Assembly (NCBI RefSeq): GCF_000426585.1
Contig: NZ_AUFQ01000015.1
Span: 1-64,000 of the forward strand
Direction of reading: 5' to 3'
Length of the DNA stretch: 64,000 bases
Origin: Segatella baroniae DSM 16972 = JCM 13447
Lineage (GTDB): Bacteria; Bacteroidota; Bacteroidia; Bacteroidales; Bacteroidaceae
A model generated the notes under the pieces. It was not told the origin of the DNA and made no database searches. It was given only the letters and a program-made list of their open reading frames with translations. Positions 17,161 to 26,281 of this stretch are shown here, in pieces. The first letter of the stretch is position 1; each line of letters starts with the position of its first letter. Position numbers and translations under genes: made by a program.

Positions 17161-19014
17161 CTACTGTTGCATATCGTGCAACTTCTTATAATACCCATCC
17201 TTTTCGATGAGGCTTTGGTGGGTACCACGCTCCACGATACGGCCCTCGTGGAGCACGCATATCTCATCGGCGTTCTTGATGGTAGACAGGCGATGGGCGA
17301 TAGCCACGGTGGTGCGCGTCTTCATTAGTCGCTCCAAAGCATCCTGAACAAGCCGTTCGCTCTCGGTGTCGAGTGCCGAAGTGGCTTCGTCAAGGATCAG
17401 TATGGGCGGGTTCTTTAGGATGGCACGCGCAATACTTACACGCTGACGCTGACCGCCCGACAGCCTTCCGCCACGGTCGCCGATATTGGTATCGAAGCCT
17501 TGTTCCGACGCCATGATGAAGTCATAGGCATTGGCAATCTTGGCCGCTTCTATGATTTGATCCTCCGTAGCGTTGTCTACGCCGAAGGAAATGTTATTGC
17601 GGAATGTGTCGTTAAATAAGATTGCTTCCTGATTAACGTTACCGATGAGTTGGCGAAGATCGTGCAAACCAAGGTCGCGCACATTGATTCCATCTATCAA
17701 TATCTCACCTTCCTGCACATCGTAATAGCGTGGAATCAGGTCGACAAGCGTACTCTTACCCGACCCACTCTGACCCACCAAGGCCACGGTCTTACCCTTG
17801 GGAATGATGAGGTTAATATTTTTGAGCACGTAAATGAGCGGTTCACCCTCGCCCGAGGATGACGAACGGTAGGCGAAACTGACATTACGAAATTCTATCT
17901 GATGTTCAAAACTGCTGATATGAGTGGGATTTTCTTTCTCCTTAATATCAATTTCGGCCTTCAATATCTTGTCTACACGTTCCATCGAAGCCAATCCCTT
18001 CGGTATGTTATAGCCCGCCTTGGAAAACTCTTTCAGCGGATTGATGATACTATAAAGCAGCGTCATGTAGTAGATAAACGAAGGTCCGTCGATGGTTTTA
18101 TTGCTCAACACGAGAATACCGCCGAACCACAGCACAACAACAATCATCACCGTACCCAGAAACTCACTCATAGGGTGGGCCATTTGCTGACGAATATTCA
18201 CCCGCATGATGTCACTTCGATAGGCCGAATTAACGCGATCGAAGCGGCGGTTCATCTTTTCCTCGGCACAGAAGGCTTTGATGATGCGCAAACCACCAAG
18301 CGTTTCCTCCACCTGACTCATCGTATCGCTCCACAGGGCCTGCGCTTTGATGCTCCGGGCCTTGAGCTTGCGTCCCACCAATCCCATGAACCAACCGAAA
18401 AGGGGCACGAAAACAATGGTGAAAATCGTCAGCTGCCACGACAGCAACACTAAGGCCGAGAAGTAGATAACGATAAGAATAGGGTTCTTGAAAAGCATGT
18501 CGAGGCTCGACATGATAGAGCTTTCTATCTCCTGCACGTCACCACTCATGCGGGCAATGATATCGCCTTTGCGCTCCTCGCTGAAGAAACCGATGGGCAA
18601 CGCGTTGATTTTCTGATAGAGTTGGTTGCGAATATCGCGCACCACACCTGTACGAATAGGAATAATCGTGGCCGAAGAAAGGAAGTAGGCGGCCGTCTTG
18701 AGCATGGTCATGAAAGCCAACATGAGGCCGATGATGAGCAATGTGGTGGTGGCACCCCAGCTATTGACGAGCTGACTCACGTAGTAGTCCATGTTGTTCA
18801 TCAGCGAATCCTTCAGGTTACTGAGCGTAACGGGCATGAGCGACGTAGCACTCTGTCCGTCGCCGGTCTTGAAAAGAATACTGAGCATGGGTATCAGCGT
18901 GGCAAAAGAGAACACGTTCAATATGGCCGAAAGGATATTGAAGAACACGCTCCACGCCAAGTAACGCTTGTAGGGCGGCACAAACCGAAGGAGAACTTGA
19001 AGGAATTCTTTCAT
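17161..19014 (-). CDS. MsbA-like ABC exporter (fused permease and ATPase)
   Basis: A 617-residue half-transporter. Six transmembrane helices (about 15-320) are followed by an ATPase domain with Walker A GQSGSGKST, signature LSGGQRQR and Walker B ILILDEATSALD. Homodimers of this type flip lipid A-core or other lipids; MsbA is the closest well-known analogue. The location beside an LpxL-like gene supports lipid A export, but peptide or glycolipid substrates remain possible. The stop codon abuts the MITE-like repeat. Confidence 0.87.
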   Translation of the reverse strand: MKEFLQVLLRFVPPYKRYLAWSVFFNILSAILNVFSFATLIPMLSILFKTGDGQSATSLMPVTLSNLKDSLMNNMDYYVSQLVNSWGATTTLLIIGLMLAFMTMLKTAAYFLSSATIIPIRTGVVRDIRNQLYQKINALPIGFFSEERKGDIIARMSGDVQEIESSIMSSLDMLFKNPILIVIYFSALVLLSWQLTIFTIVFVPLFGWFMGLVGRKLKARSIKAQALWSDTMSQVEETLGGLRIIKAFCAEEKMNRRFDRVNSAYRSDIMRVNIRQQMAHPMSEFLGTVMIVVVLWFGGILVLSNKTIDGPSFIYYMTLLYSIINPLKEFSKAGYNIPKGLASMERVDKILKAEIDIKEKENPTHISSFEHQIEFRNVSFAYRSSSSGEGEPLIYVLKNINLIIPKGKTVALVGQSGSGKSTLVDLIPRYYDVQEGEILIDGINVRDLGLHDLRQLIGNVNQEAILFNDTFRNNISFGVDNATEDQIIEAAKIANAYDFIMASEQGFDTNIGDRGGRLSGGQRQRVSIARAILKNPPILILDEATSALDTESERLVQDALERLMKTRTTVAIAHRLSTIKNADEICVLHEGRIVERGTHQSLIEKDGYYKKLHDMQQ

Positions 19015-19064
19015 GAAATGGCTTTTTAAAAGGGCCTGACGCTACCTGTCGGGGTCAGACTGAA

Positions 19065-20435
19065 TTATATTTCTTCGCCAAACAACGTGGCACTGGTAGA
19101 GCCGGTGATTCTTACTTTCACCCGTTCACCGATATGATGATTACCCTTAGGAATGATAACGGCCTTGTTCTGTTCGGTTCGTCCCATGAGATGATTGCGA
19201 TCGCGCTTGGCAAAACGCTCAATAAGTATCTCAAATTCCAGGCCCTCATCCTTCTTGTTTTGCTCGGCACTGATTTCCGTTTGCAACTGAATGAGTTTGT
19301 TCAGGCGGGCCACCTTCTCCTCTTCGGGTACGTTGTCGGGCAGGTGTTTGGCCGCATAAGTGCCGGGACGTTCGCTGTATTTGAACATGAATGCCGAATC
19401 GAAGCCCACTTCCCTGACCAGACTGAGCGTCTGTTCGTAATCTTCCTGCGACTCATTATGATAACCCACAAAGATGTCGGTGGTGAGTCCGCAACCCGGA
19501 ATGATACGGCGGATAGCCTCAACTTTACTTAAATAGTCCTCGCGGGTGTACTTGCGGTTCATCACGCGCAACGTGGCGTTGCTACCACTCTGTGCCGGGA
19601 AATGGATATGTTTGCAGAGATTGGGTTCGTCGGCAATAGCATGGAGGATGTCCTCGGTCATGTCTTCGGGGTTAGAAGTGGTGAAACGCACGCGCATATC
19701 GGGCACGCTTTGGGCCACCTTGCGCAGCAGTTGGGCGAACGAAACGCCGTCGGCAGGTCGCTTCCCATTAGGCAACAGACCGTAAGAGTTGACATTCTGC
19801 CCCAGCAGCGTCACTTCCTTAAAACCCTTATCGTGCAAATCGCGCACCTCTTTCAATATACTTTCTACGTCGCGACTACGCTCCCGTCCACGCGTATAGG
19901 GCACAATGCAGTAATGACAGAAGTTATTACACCCGCGCATGATACTCACGAAGCCGCTCACTCGGTTGCCCCCGATGCGTTGCGGAATCACGTCGCGATA
20001 GGTTTCGGTGGTCGATAGCTCCACGTCGGCCGCGCTATGACCCAGTTCGCACTGCGCAATCATTTCGGGCAGATTAAGATAAGAGTCGGGACCGCACACC
20101 AAATTGGCGTGATGGTTTTGTATCAAGTCGTCCTTCACACGCTCAGCCATGCAGCCGAGAACGCCGAGGATGGGTTGTGGGGTTGTGAGGGTGTTGGGTT
20201 GTTGCCTTTTTTGTTCGGCGGCCCGTCTTCGCTGTTCGGCATGAAGCGTGTCAAGGCGATGATAAATCTTGTTTTCCGCATTCTCACGAATACTGCAGGT
20301 GTTGAGGAAGACAGCATCGGCCTCTTCCTCCGTTTCGCATATCTCGTAGCCGGCCATCTGCATCACAGACGCCACCACCTCACTGTCGGCCACGTTCATC
20401 TGGCAACCGTATGTTTCGATATAGAGTTTCTTCAT
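19065..20435 (-). CDS. miaB: tRNA-2-methylthio-N6-dimethylallyladenosine synthase MiaB
   Basis: A 456-residue radical-SAM methylthiotransferase. The N-terminal UPF0004 domain carries its cluster cysteines (YGCQMN, NTCSIRE, GVLGCMAE). The radical-SAM domain has RGCNNFCHYCIVPYTRGRE, and a C-terminal TRAM domain follows. It methylthiolates i6A37 in tRNAs reading UNN codons. Residues about 78-88 (QQPNTLTTPQP) are encoded by G/T-rich repeat DNA identical in type to the intergenic elements; from memory, homologues have a shorter linker here. The insertion is in frame and lies before the third cluster cysteine, so the enzyme should still work. Confidence 0.93.
   Translation of the reverse strand: MKKLYIETYGCQMNVADSEVVASVMQMAGYEICETEEEADAVFLNTCSIRENAENKIYHRLDTLHAEQRRRAAEQKRQQPNTLTTPQPILGVLGCMAERVKDDLIQNHHANLVCGPDSYLNLPEMIAQCELGHSAADVELSTTETYRDVIPQRIGGNRVSGFVSIMRGCNNFCHYCIVPYTRGRERSRDVESILKEVRDLHDKGFKEVTLLGQNVNSYGLLPNGKRPADGVSFAQLLRKVAQSVPDMRVRFTTSNPEDMTEDILHAIADEPNLCKHIHFPAQSGSNATLRVMNRKYTREDYLSKVEAIRRIIPGCGLTTDIFVGYHNESQEDYEQTLSLVREVGFDSAFMFKYSERPGTYAAKHLPDNVPEEEKVARLNKLIQLQTEISAEQNKKDEGLEFEILIERFAKRDRNHLMGRTEQNKAVIIPKGNHHIGERVKVRITGSTSATLFGEEI
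20160..20206. repeat. G/T-rich repeat inside miaB
   Basis: GGGTTGTGGGGTTGTGAGGG followed by TGTTGGGTTGTTG matches the arm of the GGATGAAT elements. It is translated in the antisense direction as part of MiaB without breaking the frame. Confidence 0.7.
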
Positions 20436-20499
20436 ATTATATTGCTTGTTGTTTGAGATTGGACAGCCCAGACTGCTCCCGTCAGCCTGCTGTTCCCAG

Positions 20500-20540
20500 T
20501 CAGCGCCCCCTCCCTTTGGGAGGGATGGGGTAGGTTTTTG
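20500..20540. repeat. CCCTCCCTTTGGGAGGG palindrome at the PAP2 3' end
   Basis: CCCCCTCCCTTTGGGAGGG followed by ATGGGGTAGG is a single end of the GGGAGGG family. It provides the last codons of the PAP2-like gene. Confidence 0.7.
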
Positions 20541-21483
20541 GGTAGGTCTTCATGAAAAGCCAGAAAGTCAATACTCCCGTAGGCAGTCCAGCGAAGGCGT
20601 CGACAGCGTAATGAGCCTGAATATAGACCGTAGCCAGACAAAGAAGGATGTAGAACGGGGTCATCAACAGGAGCAAACGATAATTGCGTGCCCAGCCGAT
20701 GAGCAGCATGCAGACCGTAGAAATGCCCACGTGCGAACTGGGGAAGGCGGCCGTGGGACGCTCGCCGGCGGCCTTGGCGTCTTCTACCAGATGATAGAAC
20801 AAGCCATCCTGATAGCCCGGACTGGGCAAACAATCCTGGTGAGTATTGAAATAATCGTGCACATTGGGGAACACACCGCGAGCAATATCGCCCATTCCTA
20901 CGGCCTTGTAATAAAAGGTGGGGCCCACGACAGGCACCAGTACGAACACGACATAGTAGGCAAAGAACGACGCGATGAGCACGAACGTTGCCCGATGAAA
21001 ATCTTTATAGCGATAGAAAAAGAAATATAATCCTGTCAACGCTATCATCGGATAGTAGGCGGCATAGCCCATATCCATGAGTTCGCTCACTATATACGAC
21101 GGAAAACGCTGAGCAAAGACCAGCGCCGGCTGATAACCGAAGAACCATTGGTCGGCCCAAGCAAACTCATGGTCAAGATTGGGCAGCACGCGGTTCAACT
21201 CATACGTGTCGGGATACCACCAGGCCAGCAGCGCAAACTGTGCCATCACCCGAATAAACATCACCAACCGACAGGGCAACAGCCTGTAACTGGCCCACAA
21301 ACCTGCCGTCATAATGCCCACTTTCAGCCGATCCCATATCATGGATTCGGGGTTTTCGAGGCGCGTAAAAGTGAAAAGCACCATCAATAACGTGAACATC
21401 ATGTAGCCCAGTACGGCCCATTCCAAAGGGAGTAGGCCGCGTCGGGGAGAGGATTCTATCTTAAATAAATCTTTAATGATCAT
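20500..21483 (-). CDS. PAP2/AUR1-like membrane phosphatase or inositolphosphotransferase
   Basis: A 327-residue multi-spanning protein with the PAP2 motifs ERPTAAFPSSHVG and VYIQAHYAVDAFAG (catalytic histidines in PSSH and HYAVD). Such enzymes dephosphorylate lipid phosphates or transfer phospho-head groups; Bacteroidetes homologues include inositol-phosphoceramide-type synthases. The ATG (21481-21483) overlaps the epimerase stop as ATGA, so the pair is translationally coupled. The C-terminal TYPKTYPIPPKGRGR is translated from the GGGAGGG palindromic repeat, which suggests an acquired tail. Confidence 0.82.
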   Translation of the reverse strand: MIIKDLFKIESSPRRGLLPLEWAVLGYMMFTLLMVLFTFTRLENPESMIWDRLKVGIMTAGLWASYRLLPCRLVMFIRVMAQFALLAWWYPDTYELNRVLPNLDHEFAWADQWFFGYQPALVFAQRFPSYIVSELMDMGYAAYYPMIALTGLYFFFYRYKDFHRATFVLIASFFAYYVVFVLVPVVGPTFYYKAVGMGDIARGVFPNVHDYFNTHQDCLPSPGYQDGLFYHLVEDAKAAGERPTAAFPSSHVGISTVCMLLIGWARNYRLLLLMTPFYILLCLATVYIQAHYAVDAFAGLPTGVLTFWLFMKTYPKTYPIPPKGRGR

Positions 21484-22481
21484 AACCAATGGTTCTCCTG
21501 ATACCAGCGGATGGTGAGGTCGGTGCCTCGTTTCAGGTCGTAACGGGCGTGATAGCCCAGTTCATCCATCGTCGGTTCTATGTTGCATCGCCAGTTGCGC
21601 TGGCGCAGAATGTTGTATTTGTCGTTGTTGAGCGCCGTCATGCGGCCCGTGGCGCGCCCCCACCACTCCCCTACCCTCGTCACGAGGCGCAGCACCCACA
21701 GCGGTGCCGTCAGCCTGACGCGGAACGGGCGTCCCAGGGCGTCGTGGATGTAGTTGCTGAAGTCGCTGCTCTGATATACGTTGCCGTCGCTCAGGAAGTA
21801 CTTGCGGCCGTTCATGCCGTGGTCGAAAGCCAGGAATACGGCTTGCACCACGTCCTCCACATACACGAAGGTGATGTCCTGACGGCGGAATCCCACCGCG
21901 AAGTCCATGTGCCGCCGAATGCCCTTGGCCATGAGGAAGTAGTCCTTCTCGCGCGGCCCGTAGACCCCCGTGGGCCGCAGCACGATGTAGGGGAAGTCGT
22001 TGCCGATGCTGTCGAGATAGCGTTCGGCCTCCAGCTTGCTCCGTCCGTAGGCCGTGTTGGGCCGCGGCATGTCGTTCTCGTCAATCTCCTGATAGGGTTG
22101 TTCTTCGCGGATGGCGCCGAAGACGCTGAGGCTGCTCAAATAGACGAAGCGGCGGAGCGGCATGTCGAGGGCCAGCAGGGCGTCGACCAAGTGCTTCGTC
22201 CCCTCGGTGTTGACACGGAAGAAGTCGTCCGTGCGCAGGCATTTGGTGGCCCCGGCGGCATGCACCACATAGTCGAAGCGGTGGCCCCGGAGCTGCTCCC
22301 GCAGCGTGTCTGCGGAAGAGAAGTCGAGTTCGATCAAATGAATGCGTGAATCCTGAAGGTATTGGCGCGAGCTGCTTTTCCTGACGCCGGCCCACACCTC
22401 CATGCCTCGGCGCAAGGCTTCTTCGACCACAAAACTGCCGATGAAGCCACTTGCGCCCGTCACTAATAAGTTGAAGTTCAT
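21480..22481 (-). CDS. NAD-dependent epimerase/dehydratase (extended SDR)
   Basis: A 333-residue Rossmann enzyme with TGASGFIGSFV at the N-terminus and a YGRSKLEAE active site (YxxxK). The rest follows the extended short-chain dehydrogenase pattern shared by nucleotide-sugar epimerases and sterol/ceramide-type dehydrogenases. It is coupled to the PAP2-like gene, so lipid or sugar-lipid modification is likely. The substrate is undetermined. A CAAAGATA box at 22506-22513 is a plausible minus-strand -7 element. Confidence 0.83.
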   Translation of the reverse strand: MNFNLLVTGASGFIGSFVVEEALRRGMEVWAGVRKSSSRQYLQDSRIHLIELDFSSADTLREQLRGHRFDYVVHAAGATKCLRTDDFFRVNTEGTKHLVDALLALDMPLRRFVYLSSLSVFGAIREEQPYQEIDENDMPRPNTAYGRSKLEAERYLDSIGNDFPYIVLRPTGVYGPREKDYFLMAKGIRRHMDFAVGFRRQDITFVYVEDVVQAVFLAFDHGMNGRKYFLSDGNVYQSSDFSNYIHDALGRPFRVRLTAPLWVLRLVTRVGEWWGRATGRMTALNNDKYNILRQRNWRCNIEPTMDELGYHARYDLKRGTDLTIRWYQENHWL

Positions 22482-22505
22482 TCTGTCTTATACGCGTATA
22501 GGCCG

Positions 22506-22513
22506 CAAAGATA
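22506..22513 (-). promoter_or_regulatory. Likely -7 box for the epimerase-PAP2 operon
   Basis: CAAAGATA (TATCTTTG on the minus strand) fits TAnnTTTG and lies 25 bases before the ATG. I could not identify a convincing -33 TTG. Confidence 0.45.
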
Positions 22514-22559
22514 GCGATTATTCCGTGGAAACGGCAAGAAAGGGCTTATTTTTCTATTT

Positions 22560-22855
22560 CTTTAAGCCTCAATAGACCCAACGGCCAACAGACCAACGGC
22601 CCAACGGCCCGACGGCCTCCCCCGCCCCCTCCAAAGGGAGGGGAGTGCAAACTCCCGACGGCCTCTCCCAAACCCTCCCCACGTAGGGAGGGCTTACCTG
22701 ACGGATAGAAACAGGCAAAAGAAAGCTGAATGCTTCACATTCCACATGAAATTACACTACCTCCCACTCTCACTTCTCACTTCACATTCCACCTTGCTTT
22801 ATGTCTTTCTTGGCCGCTTGCGGCCCTTATGTCTTTACCCCGACAACAAGGAAAT
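22560..22855. repeat. Non-coding repeat mosaic
   Basis: No gene is visible. It holds CCAACGG-type tandem units, a GGGAGGG-family palindrome pair (about 22610-22700) followed by ACCTGACGGATAGAAACAGG, and CACTTCTCACTTCACATTCC-like pyrimidine repeats. Confidence 0.55.
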
Positions 22856-22988
22856 ATGTCCTTATGTCTTTATGTCTAAAAACACACAATCGGAAAAACA
22901 TGTCCTTATGTCTTTATGTCTAAAACACACAATCAGAAAAAACATGTCCTTATGCCTTAAGAACATCATGTCTTTATGTCTTAAAGAC
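22856..22988. repeat. 44-base tandem repeat
   Basis: Two full 44-base units (22856-22899 and 22900-22943, each starting ATGTCCTTATGTC) are nearly identical. A third degenerate unit extends to 22988. An apparent peptide frame here simply reflects the repeat. Confidence 0.85.
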
Positions 22989-23072
22989 AAAAGCTGTCCT
23001 TTTGCACGGTAATCGTGGCCCTTTTGTCTTGCAATCGTGGCCCTTTGGCAACGTGAAAGCGGGCCTTTGGCT
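22985..23072. repeat. Repeat array, core AAAGCnGnCCTTT (locus 3)
   Basis: Four units at 22-base spacing (AAAGCTGTCCTTTTG, ATCGTGGCCCTTTTG, ATCGTGGCCCTTTGG, AAAGCGGGCCTTTGG) are followed by a truncated one. The array reaches the stop codon of the GT39-like gene. Confidence 0.65.
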
Positions 23073-23074
23073 TT

Positions 23075-24289
23075 CTACCCTTTTGCCTTTCTGCCTTTCG
23101 TGCTCTCCCCTACTGTGATTGCCATGATTACAAACGGCATGAAAGGGATGTGGAAGCGGGCTTCGCCATGGCCGGCGACCAGCAACATGAGCGTGCCGAG
23201 CAGCACCACGGCGGCGGGCAGGAGCAGGCGGCGGGGCTGTCGTGCCACGGCCACGAGGAAAAGGAGGAGCAGGGTGGCGTAGAAAAGCAGGTTGAAGACT
23301 GTCAGGGCCTGCACGGGCGTGAGGTGCGGCCAGTCGCGCCAAAGCGAGCGCAGGCTCAGCGGCCCATAGAGATAGGGCGATGTGGCCTTGTCGGGCAGGA
23401 AGGCGCAGAAGTTCACGTTGTCGGAAGCATAGGTTTCGGCCAGCTTGCGTGGCATTTGTGTCAGGTATTCTTCCGGGTGGCGGGCCATCCATTGCAGCGT
23501 GCGGCTGCGCCACAGGTCGTTGCGTTGCGGCGCGTTCAGGCCGTCGGGCGTACTGAGGAGGGCCGTGTCGGGTGCCGCCGCGTGGTCGACGGAATATTGC
23601 AGCAGCGCCATCCAGCCCGTTTGGGCCTGGCAGATGAAATGACCCGTGCGCAACTGGCAGCTGCCGCCGATGAGCAGCAGGGTGGCGGCATAGCTTAGGC
23701 ACGTGGAAAGGATGGAGCGGCGTCGCCCGTGCGCCCACGCGTACACGGCCCAGGCCAGCAGGAAAACCAGCGCGAAGGGGCGAATCCACTGCGCCAAGGC
23801 CAACAGCGTGCCCGCCGCCAGCGGCCGATGGCGCAGTGCCTGATGGAAGGCGAGCATGACGAGAAAGACGAAGGGCGTTTCGCTCAGCACGGAAGTGCAC
23901 TCGCCGTAGTTGGCGGGATAGGCCACGTAGAGGGCCAGGGTGAGCAGTGCCGTGCGACGGCCGAAGAGGCGGTGGGCCACGGCCGTCGTGAGCCAGGCCG
24001 TCGCCCCTTTGAGCACGGCGTAGAAAAGGAGCAGGGGAGTGATGGAGTGGGTGAGCCACAGGCTGAGAGCCACCAGGTTGATGGCCCCGCAGTTCCAGAT
24101 GAAAGGTTCGTGGTTGATTTGTTGCAGCGTGGGGTAGAGGCTGCCTTGGGCCAGGCTTTGACGGGCCAGCAGCACATAGCCTTCGGCGTCGGGGTAGGGC
24201 GTGTAGCCGTAATGGGCCAGCAGCAGGAGTTGCGCCAGCGTGAAAAGGGCCGCGACCCCCAGCGTTATCTGACGATCGCGATTTTGCAT
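23075..24289 (-). CDS. GT39/ArnT-like membrane glycosyltransferase (putative)
   Basis: A 404-residue protein with about ten hydrophobic helices. The first periplasmic loop contains TPYPDAEGYVLLA; an acidic residue here is the catalytic base in PMT/ArnT-type GT-C enzymes that use polyprenyl-phosphate sugars. A GHGEARFHIPFMP segment near the end is typical of this class. The start overlaps the end of porZ by 25 bases, so it is coupled to a type IX secretion gene. It may modify a surface glycan, but the acceptor is unknown. The last residues (STKGRKAKG) come from repeat DNA. Confidence 0.7.
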   Translation of the reverse strand: MQNRDRQITLGVAALFTLAQLLLLAHYGYTPYPDAEGYVLLARQSLAQGSLYPTLQQINHEPFIWNCGAINLVALSLWLTHSITPLLLFYAVLKGATAWLTTAVAHRLFGRRTALLTLALYVAYPANYGECTSVLSETPFVFLVMLAFHQALRHRPLAAGTLLALAQWIRPFALVFLLAWAVYAWAHGRRRSILSTCLSYAATLLLIGGSCQLRTGHFICQAQTGWMALLQYSVDHAAAPDTALLSTPDGLNAPQRNDLWRSRTLQWMARHPEEYLTQMPRKLAETYASDNVNFCAFLPDKATSPYLYGPLSLRSLWRDWPHLTPVQALTVFNLLFYATLLLLFLVAVARQPRRLLLPAAVVLLGTLMLLVAGHGEARFHIPFMPFVIMAITVGESTKGRKAKG

Positions 24290-26265
24290 ACCGTTCCTTT
24301 CTTGCCGTCGGCGGTGGCCGTGAACACTGTGTAGACGCCGCTGGCCACCCGTCGGCCTTGGCGATCGCGTCCGTCCCAGGTGTAGCTGCCGCCCAGGCTC
24401 CGTCCCTGATGCACGAGCGTTCCGTCGGCTGTTGCTATCTTCACGTCGGCGTCAAAGCTCAGTCCGGTGATGGTGATGGGGCCGCTGTAGTCGGGCCGCA
24501 CGGGGTTGGGATAGGCATACACGCTGTCCTGCCGCATCTCGCCGGCCGGTTCCGTGGCGTCGGCCACATAGGAGCAGAGGCCCTTGTCGGTGCCGATGAA
24601 GAGGCGGCCGGTGCGTCCGTCGATGGCCATGCTCTCCACATTGTCCGAGAGCAGGGGGCTGTTGGCACGCGTGAAGTGCTTCACTTCCCGGATGTTGTCG
24701 GCACTGATGAGATAGAGGCCGCTGCCGTTGGCGCCCATCCATTTGCGGTTGGCGCCGTCGATGGCGATGCAGTTGATGTCGACGCCGCCCAGCAGGTAGT
24801 CGGCACGGTCGCTGCCGTCGTCGCGGGGCACCTTCACCTGGGTGAACACGGGGTTTTCCTTCTCCGTTTCGGTGGCGTCGAGCATGAGCGGACCGATGTT
24901 GGTGGCCAGCCAGAGGTTGCCCTCGCGGTCTTCCACCGCGCTTCGCAGATGGGTGACGACGAGCGTCGTGCCGTCTTGGTTGACGAAATTGCGGATCATT
25001 CTCAGCTTGTCGGTGGCCGGCTCGTAGCATAGAAGGGCGGGCAGTCCCCAATGGGAGTTGACGAACCATAGGCGTCCTTGGCGGTCGAAGAAGGCGCTGC
25101 GCATGAAGAGAAGGCTTTGGCCGCCGTCCATCAGCCCTTGCTGGAAGTGGGACACCCATTCGCCTGTGGGCTTGATTTCGAAGAGGTTGCGGTCGGGCGA
25201 ATAGCTGTTGAGCAGCCACAGGCTCCCTTGGGGGTCGAAAGTGAGGCCCGAAATGATGGTGTAGTCGGGGTTCACCCCCGTGGAAAGTTCGCTGTTGCTG
25301 CTGTTGAACGCGTCTTTGAGCACGCCGTGGTTGAAGGTGAACAGGCCGCTGCGGGCACCTACGGCCACGTGGGCCGTGTCGGTGGGGTCGACGGCCAACG
25401 CCTCCGAGGCCACGAAGTTCAGTCCGCTTTTCTCCTTCACGTGTTCGTCGAAGAGCGACCAGGCCTCGCCGTCGCCCTCCATCTGCTGCACCATGCCCGG
25501 CGTGCCGTCGTCGGTGAGGTAGCTGAAGCCGCCGCCGGTGGCATAGAGTCGGCCGTTGGCCCAGGTCAGTTGGTGGAATTTGTTGTAGCGGGGGCCGCCG
25601 GGGCGCAGCTGCCGCACCTCGGCCAGCAGCTGCGGGTCGATGTCTTGCGGCCGTGGCGTGTAGTCGCCCGTGCGCTGCCAGTTGGCTTTGTCGAGCAGGT
25701 TGGCCGTGAGCGGGGCCGAATAAAGTCCGTTGGTGGAGCTGGCAGCATAAAATCGGCTGCCTTCGATGTAGCAATGGTCTACGCGGAAGCCCAGGTTGTA
25801 GGTCTCGCTGACCTCCGCCTTGCGGGCGTTGAGCTTCACAATGCCGAAGCCCGTGCAGAGATAGGTGTGTTCGCCCTGCGTGTAGAGGCTGTAGACGGTC
25901 TTGTCGCCCGTCACGGTGGCGGTGTGGTAGGCGGTCAGGTTGCTGACGTCGCCACGGTCGTCGAGCAGGTCTATGTTCTGGTTCGTGTAGACGATGACGA
26001 GCCGGCGGGCCGCCGTGTTGTAGCTGATGTGGGCGATGTCGCAGTCGCTCAGGCTGCGGGCCTTGTCGAAGGTCTGCAGGCTCTGGTCGCCGCGGTTGTA
26101 GGAATAGAGCGCGCCCGAGGCCCTGACGTAGAGCAACTTGCCCGCCTGTTCCACTTGTTGCAGGTCGTGGTAGGCGGGATAGGCCCTCCAGGTGCCGGTC
26201 TGCGCCATGCCGTGAGAGGCTGTCAGCAGCAGGAGAGCGATGATGAGTTGGCGGGTGGTGTTCAA
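24265..26265 (-). CDS. porZ: PorZ-like beta-propeller, type IX secretion attachment component
   Basis: A 666-residue secreted protein with a signal peptide ending near AQTGTW. Two seven-bladed propellers are suggested by repeated GxLWxA/GLYS-type blade motifs. The C-terminal domain (from about VYAYPNPVRPDY, with DGRDRQGRRVASGVY) resembles a type IX sorting domain. In Porphyromonas, PorZ is part of the PorU-V-Q-Z attachment complex that presents A-LPS to secreted cargo. The order leuS-yitT-rdgB-porZ is packed with tiny gaps. The name rests on N-terminal blade similarity recalled from the family; a generic propeller protein is the alternative. Confidence 0.72.
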   Translation of the reverse strand: MNTTRQLIIALLLLTASHGMAQTGTWRAYPAYHDLQQVEQAGKLLYVRASGALYSYNRGDQSLQTFDKARSLSDCDIAHISYNTAARRLVIVYTNQNIDLLDDRGDVSNLTAYHTATVTGDKTVYSLYTQGEHTYLCTGFGIVKLNARKAEVSETYNLGFRVDHCYIEGSRFYAASSTNGLYSAPLTANLLDKANWQRTGDYTPRPQDIDPQLLAEVRQLRPGGPRYNKFHQLTWANGRLYATGGGFSYLTDDGTPGMVQQMEGDGEAWSLFDEHVKEKSGLNFVASEALAVDPTDTAHVAVGARSGLFTFNHGVLKDAFNSSNSELSTGVNPDYTIISGLTFDPQGSLWLLNSYSPDRNLFEIKPTGEWVSHFQQGLMDGGQSLLFMRSAFFDRQGRLWFVNSHWGLPALLCYEPATDKLRMIRNFVNQDGTTLVVTHLRSAVEDREGNLWLATNIGPLMLDATETEKENPVFTQVKVPRDDGSDRADYLLGGVDINCIAIDGANRKWMGANGSGLYLISADNIREVKHFTRANSPLLSDNVESMAIDGRTGRLFIGTDKGLCSYVADATEPAGEMRQDSVYAYPNPVRPDYSGPITITGLSFDADVKIATADGTLVHQGRSLGGSYTWDGRDRQGRRVASGVYTVFTATADGKKGTVCKIAIVR

Positions 26266-26281
26266 GTCGGCGGGTGGTTGT

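Noticed and set aside
22746-23012. An 88-codon frame over the 44-base repeat
   Set aside because: The repeated peptide reflects the DNA repeat. There is no start context or conserved content.
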